Position numbers and translations under genes: made by a program
In this document: positions 1 through 7,052 of the stretch, piece by piece
How the letters are laid out: each line of letters begins with the position of its first letter
How positions within the stretch are numbered: position 1 is the first letter of the stretch
Assembly (NCBI GenBank): GCA_023418755.1
Contig: JAEZZE010000476.1
Location: 1 to 15,647 of the forward strand
Source of the DNA: Bacillota bacterium
Lineage (GTDB): Bacteria; Bacillota; Bacilli; Paenibacillales; Paenibacillaceae
Reading direction: 5' to 3'
Length of the DNA: 15,647 nucleotides
The notes under the pieces: model-generated
What the model saw: the letters and a program-made list of their open reading frames with translations, nothing else
What the model was told of the DNA's origin: nothing
Database searches by the model: none

Positions 1-44
1 GCCTTGACCTGCCGTCTGGCGTCGATATCGAAATCAAACTGTAA
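1..44 (+). CDS. rpsJ: 30S ribosomal protein S10 (3' end only)
   Basis: Only the last 13 codons and the TAA stop (42-44) are in the window, read in the frame that starts at base 3. They give LDLPSGVDIEIKL, which is the conserved C-terminus of bacterial S10. S10 is a 30S head protein and, with NusB, a transcription antitermination factor. It is the first gene of the S10 cluster in Firmicutes, so the cluster promoter and any leader control lie upstream of the window. The next gene, rplC, starts 45 nt downstream. The assignment is firm because of both the peptide and the position in front of rplC. Confidence 0.93.
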   Translation, partial: LDLPSGVDIEIKL

Positions 45-89
45 TAAGGCTCATCGCCAATCAGATCCATCAGGAAAAGAGGTGTCAAC

Positions 90-716
90 ATGTCAGGAAT
101 CTTGGGACGTAAAATCGGAATGACGCAAATCTTCGCGGCGGACGGCAGCGTAGTGCCCGTTACTGTAGTAGAAGCGACTCCGAATATCGTATTGCAAAAG
201 AAAACTGCGGACAACGACGGATACGAAGCAGTTCAGCTCGGCTTCGCGGACAAACGCGAGAAGCTGGCTACCAAACCCGCGATCGGCCACGCTAAGAAGG
301 CAGGTACGGGCCCCAAGCGCTTCATCCGCGAAGTTAGCGGACTTACGCCGGCAGAAGTTGAGGTTGGTCAGGAACTTAAAGTAGACCAATTCTCCGAAGG
401 CGATATGGTTGACGTAACGGGGATTTCCAAAGGTAAAGGAACCGCAGGCGCGATTAAGCGCTGGGGCTTCGCCCGCGGCAAAATGACGCACGGTTCGAAA
501 TACCACCGCGGCAACGGTTCGCTTGCGACGATTCGCGACGCCAACCGCGTGCCGAAGGGCAAGAAGATGCACGGCCGCATGGGCGGAGAGACGATCACGG
601 TTCAAAACCTCGAAGTCGTCAAAGTCGACGCGGAACGCAACGTGCTGCTGATCAAGGGCTCCGTACCGGGCGCTCGCAACAGCTATCTCAAAATCCGCAC
701 AGCGGTGAAGAAATAA
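90..716 (+). CDS. rplC: 50S ribosomal protein L3
   Basis: L3 binds 23S rRNA near the 3' end, is an early assembly protein and sends an extended loop towards the peptidyl-transferase centre. The 208-residue product has the usual bacterial length. It opens with GILGRKIGMTQIF (3-15) and has KGKG at 114-117, the THGSKYHRG stretch at 133-141 and VQNLEVVKVDAERN at 171-184, all family hallmarks. The ATG at 90 follows an AGAGGTG ribosome-binding site with a 5-6 nt spacing. An oddity is the loop at residues 142-155: NGS replaces the usual PGS, Ala146 stands where Gly is normal, and Pro155 replaces the usual Phe before KGK (see findings). Identity is certain; only the loop is unusual. Confidence 0.98.
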   Translation: MSGILGRKIGMTQIFAADGSVVPVTVVEATPNIVLQKKTADNDGYEAVQLGFADKREKLATKPAIGHAKKAGTGPKRFIREVSGLTPAEVEVGQELKVDQFSEGDMVDVTGISKGKGTAGAIKRWGFARGKMTHGSKYHRGNGSLATIRDANRVPKGKKMHGRMGGETITVQNLEVVKVDAERNVLLIKGSVPGARNSYLKIRTAVKK

Positions 717-747
717 TTCGTAACGTAAGAGGAAAGGAGGACCACTC

Positions 748-1371
748 ATGCCGAAAGTATCCGTATTTAACGTAGACGGCAAAGAAGTCGGACAATTGGA
801 TCTGGCGGAAGGAGTATTCGGCTTGCAGCCGAACGTACACGTTCTGCACAGCGCCGTATTGCTCCAGCAAGCTGCCGTTCGTTCCGGCACGCACGACACC
901 AAAGGACGTTCGGAAGTGCGCGGGGGCGGACGCAAGCCGTGGAAACAAAAAGGAACGGGCCGCGCTCGTCAGGGCAGCATCCGTGCGCCGCAATGGAAAG
1001 GCGGCGGCATCGTCTTCGGACCGACGCCTCGCAGCTATGGCTTCAAATTGCCTCGTAAAGTTCGCCGTTTAGCCATCAAATCCGCTCTTTCCAGCAAGGT
1101 TGTGGACAACCAACTGATCGTTCTGGATCAACTGAGCCTGGCCCAACCGAAAACGAAGGAATTCGCGAAGATTTTGAACAACCTCAAAGTATCCCGCAAA
1201 GCGCTTGTCGTAACCGCGGACTACGAAGAGAACGTGGCTCTGTCCGCTCGCAATATCCCAGGCGTGAAGTTCGTCGCTGCAGACGGAATCAACGTCCTCG
1301 ACGTGATGAAGCACGATCAACTGATCATCACGAAGGATGCGGTCGCTAAAGTCGAGGAGGTGTTCGCGTAA
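748..1371 (+). CDS. rplD: 50S ribosomal protein L4
   Basis: L4 binds 23S rRNA domain I and lines the narrow part of the peptide exit tunnel with a long loop. The 207-residue protein shows that loop at about 45-95, with GGGRKPWKQKGTGRARQGS starting near residue 59, the part that reaches the tunnel and the macrolide site in other bacteria. The C-terminal globular part carries the usual DGINVLDV-type segment. A strong AAAGGAGG site precedes the ATG at 748. The TAA stop (1369-1371) overlaps the ATG of rplW by one base, so the two are probably translationally coupled. In enterobacteria L4 represses its own S10 operon; whether that happens here cannot be seen, because the leader is outside the window. 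Confidence 0.98.
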   Translation: MPKVSVFNVDGKEVGQLDLAEGVFGLQPNVHVLHSAVLLQQAAVRSGTHDTKGRSEVRGGGRKPWKQKGTGRARQGSIRAPQWKGGGIVFGPTPRSYGFKLPRKVRRLAIKSALSSKVVDNQLIVLDQLSLAQPKTKEFAKILNNLKVSRKALVVTADYEENVALSARNIPGVKFVAADGINVLDVMKHDQLIITKDAVAKVEEVFA

Positions 1372-1664
1372 TGAGAAACCCTCGCGATTTGATCAAGCGT
1401 CCGGTAATTACCGAGCGTACGAGCGAGTTCATTGAACAGCGCAAGTACGTGTTCGAAGTCGAACTGAAAGCCAACAAGACCGAGATCAAGCAAGCTATCG
1501 AGCAGATCTTCAAGGTGAAGGTCGTTGGCGTTAATACGCTTAGAATGCCTGCCAAGCCGAAGCGCTACGGCAGACACAGCGGATATACGTCCGAATGGAA
1601 AAAAGCGATCGTGCAGCTTTCCGAAGACAGCAAGCCGCTGGATTTCTTTGAAGCTTCCGTTTAA
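1371..1664 (+). CDS. rplW: 50S ribosomal protein L23
   Basis: L23 sits at the exit of the peptide tunnel and is the docking point for trigger factor and SRP. The 97-residue product has the family pattern RPVITE at 10-15 and NKTEIKQAIEQIFKVKV from residue 35. The basic extension near 59-70 (MPAKPKRYGRH) enters 23S rRNA. Glu15 lies in the conserved N-terminal patch used for factor docking. The ATG overlaps the rplD stop codon in a TAATG arrangement, and GAGGAGGTG inside the 3' end of rplD acts as its ribosome-binding site. Length and sequence are ordinary for Bacillales. Confidence 0.97.
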   Translation: MRNPRDLIKRPVITERTSEFIEQRKYVFEVELKANKTEIKQAIEQIFKVKVVGVNTLRMPAKPKRYGRHSGYTSEWKKAIVQLSEDSKPLDFFEASV

Positions 1665-1693
1665 CCAGTCTCTTAAGTAAGGAGGGAATCCAA

Positions 1694-2524
1694 TTGCCAG
1701 TCAAAAAGTTTAAGCCGACAACGACTAGCCGTCGTCAAATGACGATCGCGACGTTCGAGGAGATTACGACGAACGAGCCCGAGAAATCGCTGCTCGCGCC
1801 GCTCTCCAAACGGGCCGGCCGCAACCACCAAGGTAAAATTACCGTTCGTCATCACGGCGGCGGACATAAGCGTAAATACCGGATTATCGACTTCAAGCGC
1901 ACGAAGGACGGCATTCCCGCCCGCGTGGCGACGATCGAATACGATCCGAACCGTACGTCTTATATCGCTCTGATCAACTATGCGGACGGCGAGAAGGCTT
2001 ATATCATCGCTCCGAAAGGCCTCAAAGTCGGCGACGTCATTACGTCCGGACCTGATGCCGACATCAAAGTGGGCAACGCGCTTCCGCTGGAAAACATTCC
2101 GGTCGGTACGGTTATCCACAATATCGAGTTGAAGCCCGGAAAAGGCGGACAGCTCGTACGCGCGGCCGGCACGAGCGCTCAATTGCTCGGCAAGGAAGAG
2201 GCGTACGTTACGATTCGTTTGACTTCCGGCGAGATTCGCCGCATCCTGAAAACTTGCCGCGCAACGGTCGGCACGGTCGGCAACCAAGACCACGAGCTGA
2301 TCAATGTCGGTAAAGCGGGACGCAGCCGCTGGCTCGGCAATCGTCCGGTTGTCCGCGGCGTCGTCATGAACCCGAACGACCACCCGCACGGCGGTGGCGA
2401 AGGACGCGCGCCGATCGGCCGCAAGTCCCCGCTTTCTCCATGGGGCCAGCCGACTCTTGGCTACAAAACGCGCAAGAAGAAAAAAGCTTCGAACAAATAT
2501 ATCGTTCGCCGCCGCGGCAAGTAA
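1694..2524 (+). CDS. rplB: 50S ribosomal protein L2
   Basis: L2 is a core 50S protein needed for subunit joining and peptidyl-transferase activity. The 276 residues match the family length. Visible marks are RHHGGGHKRKYR starting at residue 52 and NPNDHPHGGGEGR starting at 226. His230 in the second corresponds to the functionally critical His229 of E. coli L2. The lysine-rich C-terminus near 256-266 binds rRNA. Translation starts at TTG 1694, giving MPVKKFKP, the conserved N-terminus; AAGGAGGG ends at 1686, seven bases before it. No ATG in this frame gives the conserved start, so the rare TTG start is well supported. Confidence 0.98.
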   Translation: MPVKKFKPTTTSRRQMTIATFEEITTNEPEKSLLAPLSKRAGRNHQGKITVRHHGGGHKRKYRIIDFKRTKDGIPARVATIEYDPNRTSYIALINYADGEKAYIIAPKGLKVGDVITSGPDADIKVGNALPLENIPVGTVIHNIELKPGKGGQLVRAAGTSAQLLGKEEAYVTIRLTSGEIRRILKTCRATVGTVGNQDHELINVGKAGRSRWLGNRPVVRGVVMNPNDHPHGGGEGRAPIGRKSPLSPWGQPTLGYKTRKKKKASNKYIVRRRGK

Positions 2525-2585
2525 TTTATTTTGCCGGCCGGCGCGGACGCGGAACTCTCAAGCCGCTTGAAGGGAGGAGCATTCC
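2525..2585 (+). other. rplB-rpsS spacer with small dyads
   Basis: This 61-nt spacer holds a perfect 10-base palindrome GCCGGCCGGC (2533-2542). It also holds a 5-bp inverted repeat TCAAG/CTTGA (2558-2562 and 2566-2570) with a 3-base loop, which ends one base before the rpsS Shine-Dalgarno GGGAGG (2572-2577). No T-run follows, so it does not look like a terminator. The small hairpin could affect access to the rpsS ribosome-binding site, but this is inference from sequence alone. Confidence 0.4.
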
Positions 2586-2867
2586 ATGGGTCGCAGTTTG
2601 AAAAAAGGACCTTTCGTGGACGCTTATCTGCTTAAGAAAGTAGAAGAGCTGTCCGGTTCGAATAAAAAAACCGTCATCAAGACGTGGTCTCGCCGTTCGA
2701 CGATTTTCCCGCAATTCGTGGGTCAGACGTTCGCGGTATACGACGGCCGCAAGCACGTGCCGGTTTACGTGTCCGAGGACATGGTCGGTCACAAGCTCGG
2801 CGAATTCGCGCCGACTCGTACGTTCAAAGGCCACACGGACGACGATAAGAAAACGGGCAGACGTTAA
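2586..2867 (+). CDS. rpsS: 30S ribosomal protein S19
   Basis: S19 is a 30S head protein that pairs with S13 near the A-site tRNA. The 93-residue product starts MGRSLKKGPF and has TWSRRSTIFPQFVG (33-46), VYDGRKHVPV (51-60), and GHKLGEFAPTRTFKGH (68-83), which are strongly conserved. Start and length agree with Bacillus S19. GGGAGG (2572-2577) lies eight bases before the ATG. It is followed by a spacer of 184 nt instead of the short gap usual before rplV. A chance ATG overlaps its stop codon (TAATG) but has no ribosome-binding site. Confidence 0.98.
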   Translation: MGRSLKKGPFVDAYLLKKVEELSGSNKKTVIKTWSRRSTIFPQFVGQTFAVYDGRKHVPVYVSEDMVGHKLGEFAPTRTFKGHTDDDKKTGRR

Positions 2868-3051
2868 TGCGATCGAACGCGCGCGCTTCAGGCGCCGCGA
2901 TCCGATCGTCATCGAGCAGTCGAGAGGAGCGCGCCATTCGGGCGCCCGGCTCGATTCAGCATTTATATAACCCTACGAAGCGGGACATACCGAACGTTGA
3001 AGACGTTGCGGGCGGTCGTCGCGAGACGTACGTAAAGGAGGAGGTACACCG
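2868..3051 (+). other. Long structured rpsS-rplV spacer
   Basis: This 184-nt stretch has no recognisable gene. It contains a predicted hairpin at 2870-2908: outer CGATCG arms (2870-2875, 2903-2908), then after an internal loop a 7-bp GC stem with one bulge (2880-2886 with 2892-2899) and a TTCAG loop. A second hairpin is at 2927-2952 (GAGC/GCTC plus GCGCC/GGCGC, loop ATTCG, 3-base bulge). Next come a lone AT-rich patch TATATAA (2964-2970) without a matching -35, a 5-bp stem AACGT/ACGTT (2993-3007), the palindrome ACGTACGT (3026-3033), and a strong AAAGGAGGAGG ribosome-binding site for rplV. It could be a cis-acting RNA, a processing site or just a lineage-specific spacer. Confidence 0.55.
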
Positions 3052-3390
3052 ATGTCTCAGCAAGCGAAAGCTGTCGTCAATAACATTCGCATTCCGGCGC
3101 GCAAAGTCCGCCTGGTCGTGGACTTGATCCGCGGTAAGAAGGTAGGAGACGCGATCGCGATTTTGCGTCACACGCCTCGTTCGGCCTCTCCGGTTCTGGA
3201 GAAGCTGCTGAACTCCGCGATTGCCAACGCCGAACACAACTATCAGCTCGACGTGAACAAATTGGTCGTTTCCGAAGCCTTCGTTAACGAAGGACCGACT
3301 ATGAAACGGTTCCAGCCTCGTTCCCAAGGTCGCGCATTCAGTATTTTCAAACGCTCCAGCCATATTACGCTGGTCGTATCCGAGAAATAA
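3052..3390 (+). CDS. rplV: 50S ribosomal protein L22
   Basis: L22 contacts all 23S domains, and its long beta-hairpin lines the exit tunnel, where changes give macrolide resistance in other species. The 112-residue product shows IRIPARKVRLVVDLIRGK (12-29) and the hairpin GPTMKRFQPRSQGRAFSI (81-98) with no insertion or deletion visible. ATG 3052 gives MSQQAKAV. It is served by AAAGGAGGAGG about ten bases upstream, one of the strongest sites in the window. This gene is preceded by the long structured spacer, so it could be under separate translational or processing control. It ends 13 nt before rpsC. Confidence 0.98.
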   Translation: MSQQAKAVVNNIRIPARKVRLVVDLIRGKKVGDAIAILRHTPRSASPVLEKLLNSAIANAEHNYQLDVNKLVVSEAFVNEGPTMKRFQPRSQGRAFSIFKRSSHITLVVSEK

Positions 3391-3403
3391 GGAGGGACAA
3401 CGT

Positions 3404-4066
3404 GTGGGTCAAAAAGTAAATCCCGTCGGTCTTCGTATCGGCATCATTCGCGACTGGGAATCCAAATGGTATGCGGACAAAGATTTCGGCTCCCTCCTCA
3501 TCGAGGACGTCAAAATCCGCGAATTCCTGAAGAAGAAGCTGAAAGAGGCTGCGGTCTCCAAAATCGAAATCGAACGTGCGGCCAACCGCGTCAACGTTAC
3601 GATTCATACGGCTAAGCCCGGCATCGTCATCGGTAAAGGCGGCTCGGAAGTCGAAGTGCTTCGCGGCCAACTGACCAAGCTGACGAACGGCAAAAAAGTA
3701 CACATCAACATCTCCGAAATCAAAAACCCTGAACTGGACGCTGTCCTCGTTGCCGAGAGCATCGCGCAACAGCTGGAACGTCGCGTTTCCTTCCGCCGTG
3801 CGATGAAGCAAGCGATTCAACGTACGCAACGCGCAGGAGCGAAAGGAATCAAAACTTCCGTTAGCGGCCGTCTGGGCGGAGCGGAGATTGCTCGTCAAGA
3901 AGGATACAGCGAAGGAACGGTGCCGCTGCACACGCTGCGCGCCGACATCGATTACGGAACGGCGGAAGCCCATACGACTTACGGCCGCATCGGCGTAAAA
4001 GTATGGATCTACCGCGGCGAAGTCCTTCCGACGAAGAAAAGAGCTGCCCAGGAAGGAGGCAACTGA
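3404..4066 (+). CDS. rpsC: 30S ribosomal protein S3
   Basis: S3 is a 30S head protein that helps form the mRNA entry channel. The 220 residues include an N-terminal KH type II domain with the GKGG loop at 77-80 (GIVIGKGG), and the C-terminal S3 domain with GRLGGAEIAR and TTYGRIGVKVWIY. The start is GTG at 3404, giving MGQKVNPVGLR, the universal S3 N-terminus; GGAGGG (3391-3396) lies seven bases upstream. A second GTG at 3402 is out of frame. The TGA stop is only two bases before the rplP ATG, and the rplP ribosome-binding site (GGAAGGAGG) lies inside rpsC, so coupling is likely. Confidence 0.98.
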   Translation: MGQKVNPVGLRIGIIRDWESKWYADKDFGSLLIEDVKIREFLKKKLKEAAVSKIEIERAANRVNVTIHTAKPGIVIGKGGSEVEVLRGQLTKLTNGKKVHINISEIKNPELDAVLVAESIAQQLERRVSFRRAMKQAIQRTQRAGAKGIKTSVSGRLGGAEIARQEGYSEGTVPLHTLRADIDYGTAEAHTTYGRIGVKVWIYRGEVLPTKKRAAQEGGN

Positions 4067-4068
4067 TC

Positions 4069-4506
4069 ATGTTGGTCCCTAAACGCGTCAAACACCGCAA
4101 AGTACACCGCGGTAAAATGAAAGGCCGCGCCAAAGGCGGCACCGAAGTTCACTTCGGCGAATACGGCCTGCAAGCCCAGGAAGCTTCTTGGGTAACGAAC
4201 CGTCAGATCGAGGCTGCTCGTATCGCGATGACTCGTTACATCAAACGGGGCGGTAAAGTCTGGATCAAAATTTTCCCTTCGAAACCGATCACGCAAAAGC
4301 CTCTCGAGGTGCGGATGGGTAGCGGTAAAGGTAACGTAGAAGCATGGGTTGCCGTTGTGAAACCGGGCAAAGTTATGTTCGAGCTCGCAGGGGTATCCGA
4401 GGAGATCGCACGCGAAGCAATGCGTCTTGCCGCTCACAAGCTGCCGGTGAAGACGAAGTTTGTGAAACGTGAAGAACTGGGTGGTGAAGCAAATGAAAGC
4501 CAGTGA
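4069..4506 (+). CDS. rplP: 50S ribosomal protein L16
   Basis: L16 lies by the A-site tRNA elbow and helps organise the peptidyl-transferase centre. From ATG 4069 the product is 145 residues, starting MLVPKRVKHRK as in the family. An upstream in-frame extension to 4003 would lie inside rpsC and is not conserved, so it is rejected. Marks include KGGTEVHFGEYGLQA (22-36), the conserved RMGSGKG (82-88) whose Arg is hydroxylated in E. coli, and KTKFVKRE near 129-136. The last 14 bases overlap rpmC, whose ATG sits inside this gene, a tight overlap expected to couple L16 and L29 synthesis. Confidence 0.98.
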   Translation: MLVPKRVKHRKVHRGKMKGRAKGGTEVHFGEYGLQAQEASWVTNRQIEAARIAMTRYIKRGGKVWIKIFPSKPITQKPLEVRMGSGKGNVEAWVAVVKPGKVMFELAGVSEEIAREAMRLAAHKLPVKTKFVKREELGGEANESQ

Positions 4507-4690
4507 ATTTCGCAACCTGACATCGGCGGAACTCGAGCAGAAGATCGCCGGCTTCAAGGATGAACTGTTCAACCTCCGCTTCCAACTGGCTACCGGCCAA
4601 CTGGACACCCCGCACCGCCTTGGCGAATTGCGGAAAGAAATCGCTCGGGCTAAAACCATTTTGCGCGAGCGTGAACTCGGCATCGGCTAA
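4493..4690 (+). CDS. rpmC: 50S ribosomal protein L29
   Basis: L29 is a small helical-hairpin protein next to L23 at the tunnel exit. From ATG 4493 it has 65 residues and starts MKASEFRNLTSAEL, the family start. An alternative ATG at 4469 would add eight non-conserved residues. The segment FKDELFNLRFQLATGQLDTPHRLGELRKEIARAKT (about 25-59) is the typical two-helix body, shown in part as LFNLRFQLATGQL. The start lies inside rplP, 14 nt overlapped, with only a modest GGTGGTG ribosome-binding site, so re-initiation by ribosomes finishing rplP is probably important. Confidence 0.96.
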   Translation: MKASEFRNLTSAELEQKIAGFKDELFNLRFQLATGQLDTPHRLGELRKEIARAKTILRERELGIG

Positions 4691-4713
4691 TACCCGGGAA
4701 AAGGAGGATGACC

Positions 4714-4977
4714 ATGAGCGAACGCAATAATCGCAAAGAGCAAATCGGCAAAGTCGTCAGCGATAAAATGGACAAAACGATTGTGGTAGCCGTCGAGACT
4801 TACAAGAAGCACAGCCTGTACCACAAGCGGATCAAATATACGAAGAAGTTCAAGGCGCACGACGAGAACAACGAAGCGCAAATTGGCGACACCGTGAAAA
4901 TCATGGAGACCCGCCCGTTGTCGAAAGACAAAACATGGCGTCTGGTCGAAATCGTCGAGAAAGCCGTATTGGCTTAA
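4714..4977 (+). CDS. rpsQ: 30S ribosomal protein S17
   Basis: S17 is a primary 16S rRNA-binding OB-fold protein of the 30S body. ATG 4714 (MSERNNRKEQIGKVV, 87 residues) is chosen over ATG 4708. The earlier ATG directly abuts AAGGAGG (4701-4707), whereas the later one has the ideal six-base spacing. Conserved parts are GKVVSDKMDKTIVVAVE (12-28), the basic HSLYHKRIKYTKKFKAHDE stretch, and the GDTVKIMETRPLSKDK motif near 59-74. It opens the spc group, 23 nt after rpmC. Confidence 0.97.
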   Translation: MSERNNRKEQIGKVVSDKMDKTIVVAVETYKKHSLYHKRIKYTKKFKAHDENNEAQIGDTVKIMETRPLSKDKTWRLVEIVEKAVLA

Positions 4978-5011
4978 TTCGACTACCTGCTACTGAAAGG
5001 AGGACCTTGCG

Positions 5012-5380
5012 ATGATTCAACCGTTTACGCGTCTGGCCGTTGCCGACAACTCCGGCGCGAAAGAATTGATGTGCATCCGCGTGCTTGGCGGCATGGGACG
5101 CCGCGTAGGACATATCGGTGATATGATCGTATGCTCCGTCAAACAAGCAACACCTGGCGGCGTTGTCAAGAAGGGCGACGTAGTCAAGTGCGTGATCGTT
5201 CGCACGAAACGTTCGGTACGCCGCAAAGACGGCTCCTATATCGCGTTCGACGAGAACGCAGCCGTAATCGTTAAAGAAGACAAGAGCCCTCGCGGCACCC
5301 GGATCTTCGGACCTGTTGCCCGCGAGCTTCGCGAACGCGACTTCATGAAAATCATATCCCTGGCACCCGAAGTTCTGTAA
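5012..5380 (+). CDS. rplN: 50S ribosomal protein L14
   Basis: L14 binds 23S rRNA and forms intersubunit bridges with L19; in other bacteria it is also the docking site of the silencing factor RsfS. The 122-residue length is exactly that of the family. It starts MIQPFTRLAVADNSGAKELM and has CIRVLGG (21-27), VVKKGDVVKCVIVRTK (about 51-66) and the DENAAVI segment. AAAGGAGG lies about ten bases before the ATG at 5012. Nothing is unusual. Confidence 0.98.
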   Translation: MIQPFTRLAVADNSGAKELMCIRVLGGMGRRVGHIGDMIVCSVKQATPGGVVKKGDVVKCVIVRTKRSVRRKDGSYIAFDENAAVIVKEDKSPRGTRIFGPVARELRERDFMKIISLAPEVL

Positions 5381-5425
5381 GACTCCGGAGCGCACCGATG
5401 GAGAAACACTCAAGGAGGTGTACCC

Positions 5426-5779
5426 ATGCCCCGTCTGAAAAAAGTGCTCGAATCGCACAACAATAAACTGCACGTGAAGAAGGACGACAACGTGATCGTC
5501 ATCTCCGGCAAAGACAAAGGCAAGAAAGGCCGCATTATCGCCGCTTACCCGCGCGAGAATCGCGTTCTTGTCGAAGGCGTGAATATGATCAAGCGTCATA
5601 CTCGCCCGAACCCGCAAAACCAGCAAGGCGGTATCATCGAACGCGAAGCTCCGATTCACGCTTCGAACGTCATGCATATCGATCCTAAGAGCGGCAAGCC
5701 GACTCGTATCGGCTACAAAACGCTGGATAACGGCAAGAAAGTCCGGGTCGCAAAACGTTCCGGAGAATCGATCGACTAA
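5426..5779 (+). CDS. rplX: 50S ribosomal protein L24
   Basis: L24 initiates 50S assembly and sits near the tunnel exit. The 117-residue protein has a KOW motif at about 20-47 (DDNVIVISGKDKGKKGRI) and the conserved VLVEGVNMIKRHTRP and EAPIHASNVM segments. Compared with the 103-residue Bacillus subtilis protein, it carries about 14 extra N-terminal residues (MPRLKKVLESHNNK) before the LHVKK that matches the Bacillus start. The start is sound: AAGGAGGT (5412-5419) ends six bases before ATG 5426, and the codon matching the Bacillus start is CTG. The extension is probably lineage-typical rather than an annotation error. Confidence 0.97.
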   Translation: MPRLKKVLESHNNKLHVKKDDNVIVISGKDKGKKGRIIAAYPRENRVLVEGVNMIKRHTRPNPQNQQGGIIEREAPIHASNVMHIDPKSGKPTRIGYKTLDNGKKVRVAKRSGESID

Positions 5780-5814
5780 TCGAAGCAAGAACGGAAAGGA
5801 GGTCATTGTGACTC

Positions 5815-6357
<543 letters not shown>

Positions 6358-6407
6358 CGATCACCCGGTCAATAGCAAAAGGTTACCTAATGGAGGTGTG
6401 AAAGCAA

Positions 6408-6593
6408 GTGGCAAAAACATCGATGAAAATCAAGCAACAACGCGCGCCGAAGTTTAAAGTCCAAGCTTACACGCGTTGCGAACGTTGCGGCCGTCCGCAT
6501 TCCGTATTGCAAAAATTCAAGATCTGCCGGATCTGTTTCCGCGAGTTGGCGTATAAAGGCCAGATTCCTGGCGTTAAAAAAGCGAGCTGGTAA
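6408..6593 (+). CDS. rpsN: 30S ribosomal protein S14, zinc-binding type (S14Z)
   Basis: S14 is a 30S head protein next to S3 and S10. The 61-residue form with Cys24-x2-Cys27 and Cys40-x2-Cys43 is the short zinc-ribbon type, not the longer zinc-free type. The C-terminus GQIPGVKKASW is conserved. The start is GTG 6408, giving MAKTSMKIKQQRAPKFKV, aligned with Bacillus S14; GGAGGTG (6392-6398) is nine bases upstream. In Bacillus a zinc-free paralogue under Zur control replaces this protein when zinc is scarce; whether such a paralogue exists here cannot be judged from the window. Confidence 0.97.
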   Translation: MAKTSMKIKQQRAPKFKVQAYTRCERCGRPHSVLQKFKICRICFRELAYKGQIPGVKKASW

Positions 6594-6623
6594 TCAGCCT
6601 AGTTCGGGAAGGAGGTTTACCCC

Positions 6624-7022
6624 ATGGTTATGTCTGATCCTATTGCAGATATGTTGACGCGCATTCGCAACGCGAATCTGGTGCGTCATGAGTCTGTGGA
6701 ATTGCCTGCGTCTAAGGTCAAGAAGCAAATTGCCGAAATCCTGAAGCGCGAAGGCTTTATCCGCGACGCGGAGTACGTCGAAGACAACAAGCAAGGCTTG
6801 ATCCGTATTTTCCTGAAGTACGGACCGAACAACGAACGCGTTATCACGGGCCTTAAGCGCATCAGCAAGCCCGGCCTGCGCGTATACACGAAGTCGAACG
6901 AAGTGCCGCGCGTGTTGGGTGGCCTCGGCATCGCGATCATTTCCACGTCCAAAGGCATTATCACCGACAAGGAAGCCCGTCAAGGCAAATCCGGCGGCGA
7001 AGTGCTCTGCTACGTTTGGTAA
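6624..7022 (+). CDS. rpsH: 30S ribosomal protein S8
   Basis: S8 is a primary binder of the central domain of 16S rRNA. The 132-residue product starts MVMSDPIADMLTRIRNAN, as in Bacillus, so ATG 6624 is preferred over ATG 6630; GGAGG (6611-6615) gives an eight-base spacing to the first. The C-terminal motif ISTSKGIITDKEAR and GGEVLCYVW are the RNA-contacting, highly conserved parts. In E. coli S8 represses the spc operon by binding near rplE; no matching site was identified here by eye. Confidence 0.98.
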   Translation: MVMSDPIADMLTRIRNANLVRHESVELPASKVKKQIAEILKREGFIRDAEYVEDNKQGLIRIFLKYGPNNERVITGLKRISKPGLRVYTKSNEVPRVLGGLGIAIISTSKGIITDKEARQGKSGGEVLCYVW

Positions 7023-7052
7023 TTTAACTGTCACACGATTGGAGGTGTACCC

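Noticed and set aside
2941..2970. Possible promoter with TATATAA before rplV
   Set aside because: No -35-like hexamer is found 16-18 bases upstream; the position is occupied by a GC-rich stem.
2867..3127. Open frame starting in the rpsS stop codon (TAATG) and running through the spacer into rplV
   Set aside because: The product is Arg/Ser-rich without family resemblance, there is no Shine-Dalgarno site before the ATG, and it ends inside rplV in another frame. Coupled translation is possible but there is no support for a real protein.
4003..4068. Longer L16 starting inside rpsC
   Set aside because: The extra 22 residues are not part of the L16 family; ATG 4069 has a good site and the conserved MLVPKRVKHRK start.
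5383..5390. Palindrome CTCCGGAG before rplX as an operator
   Set aside because: Eight-base palindromes are expected by chance in a sequence of this length and composition, and nothing supports a regulator here.
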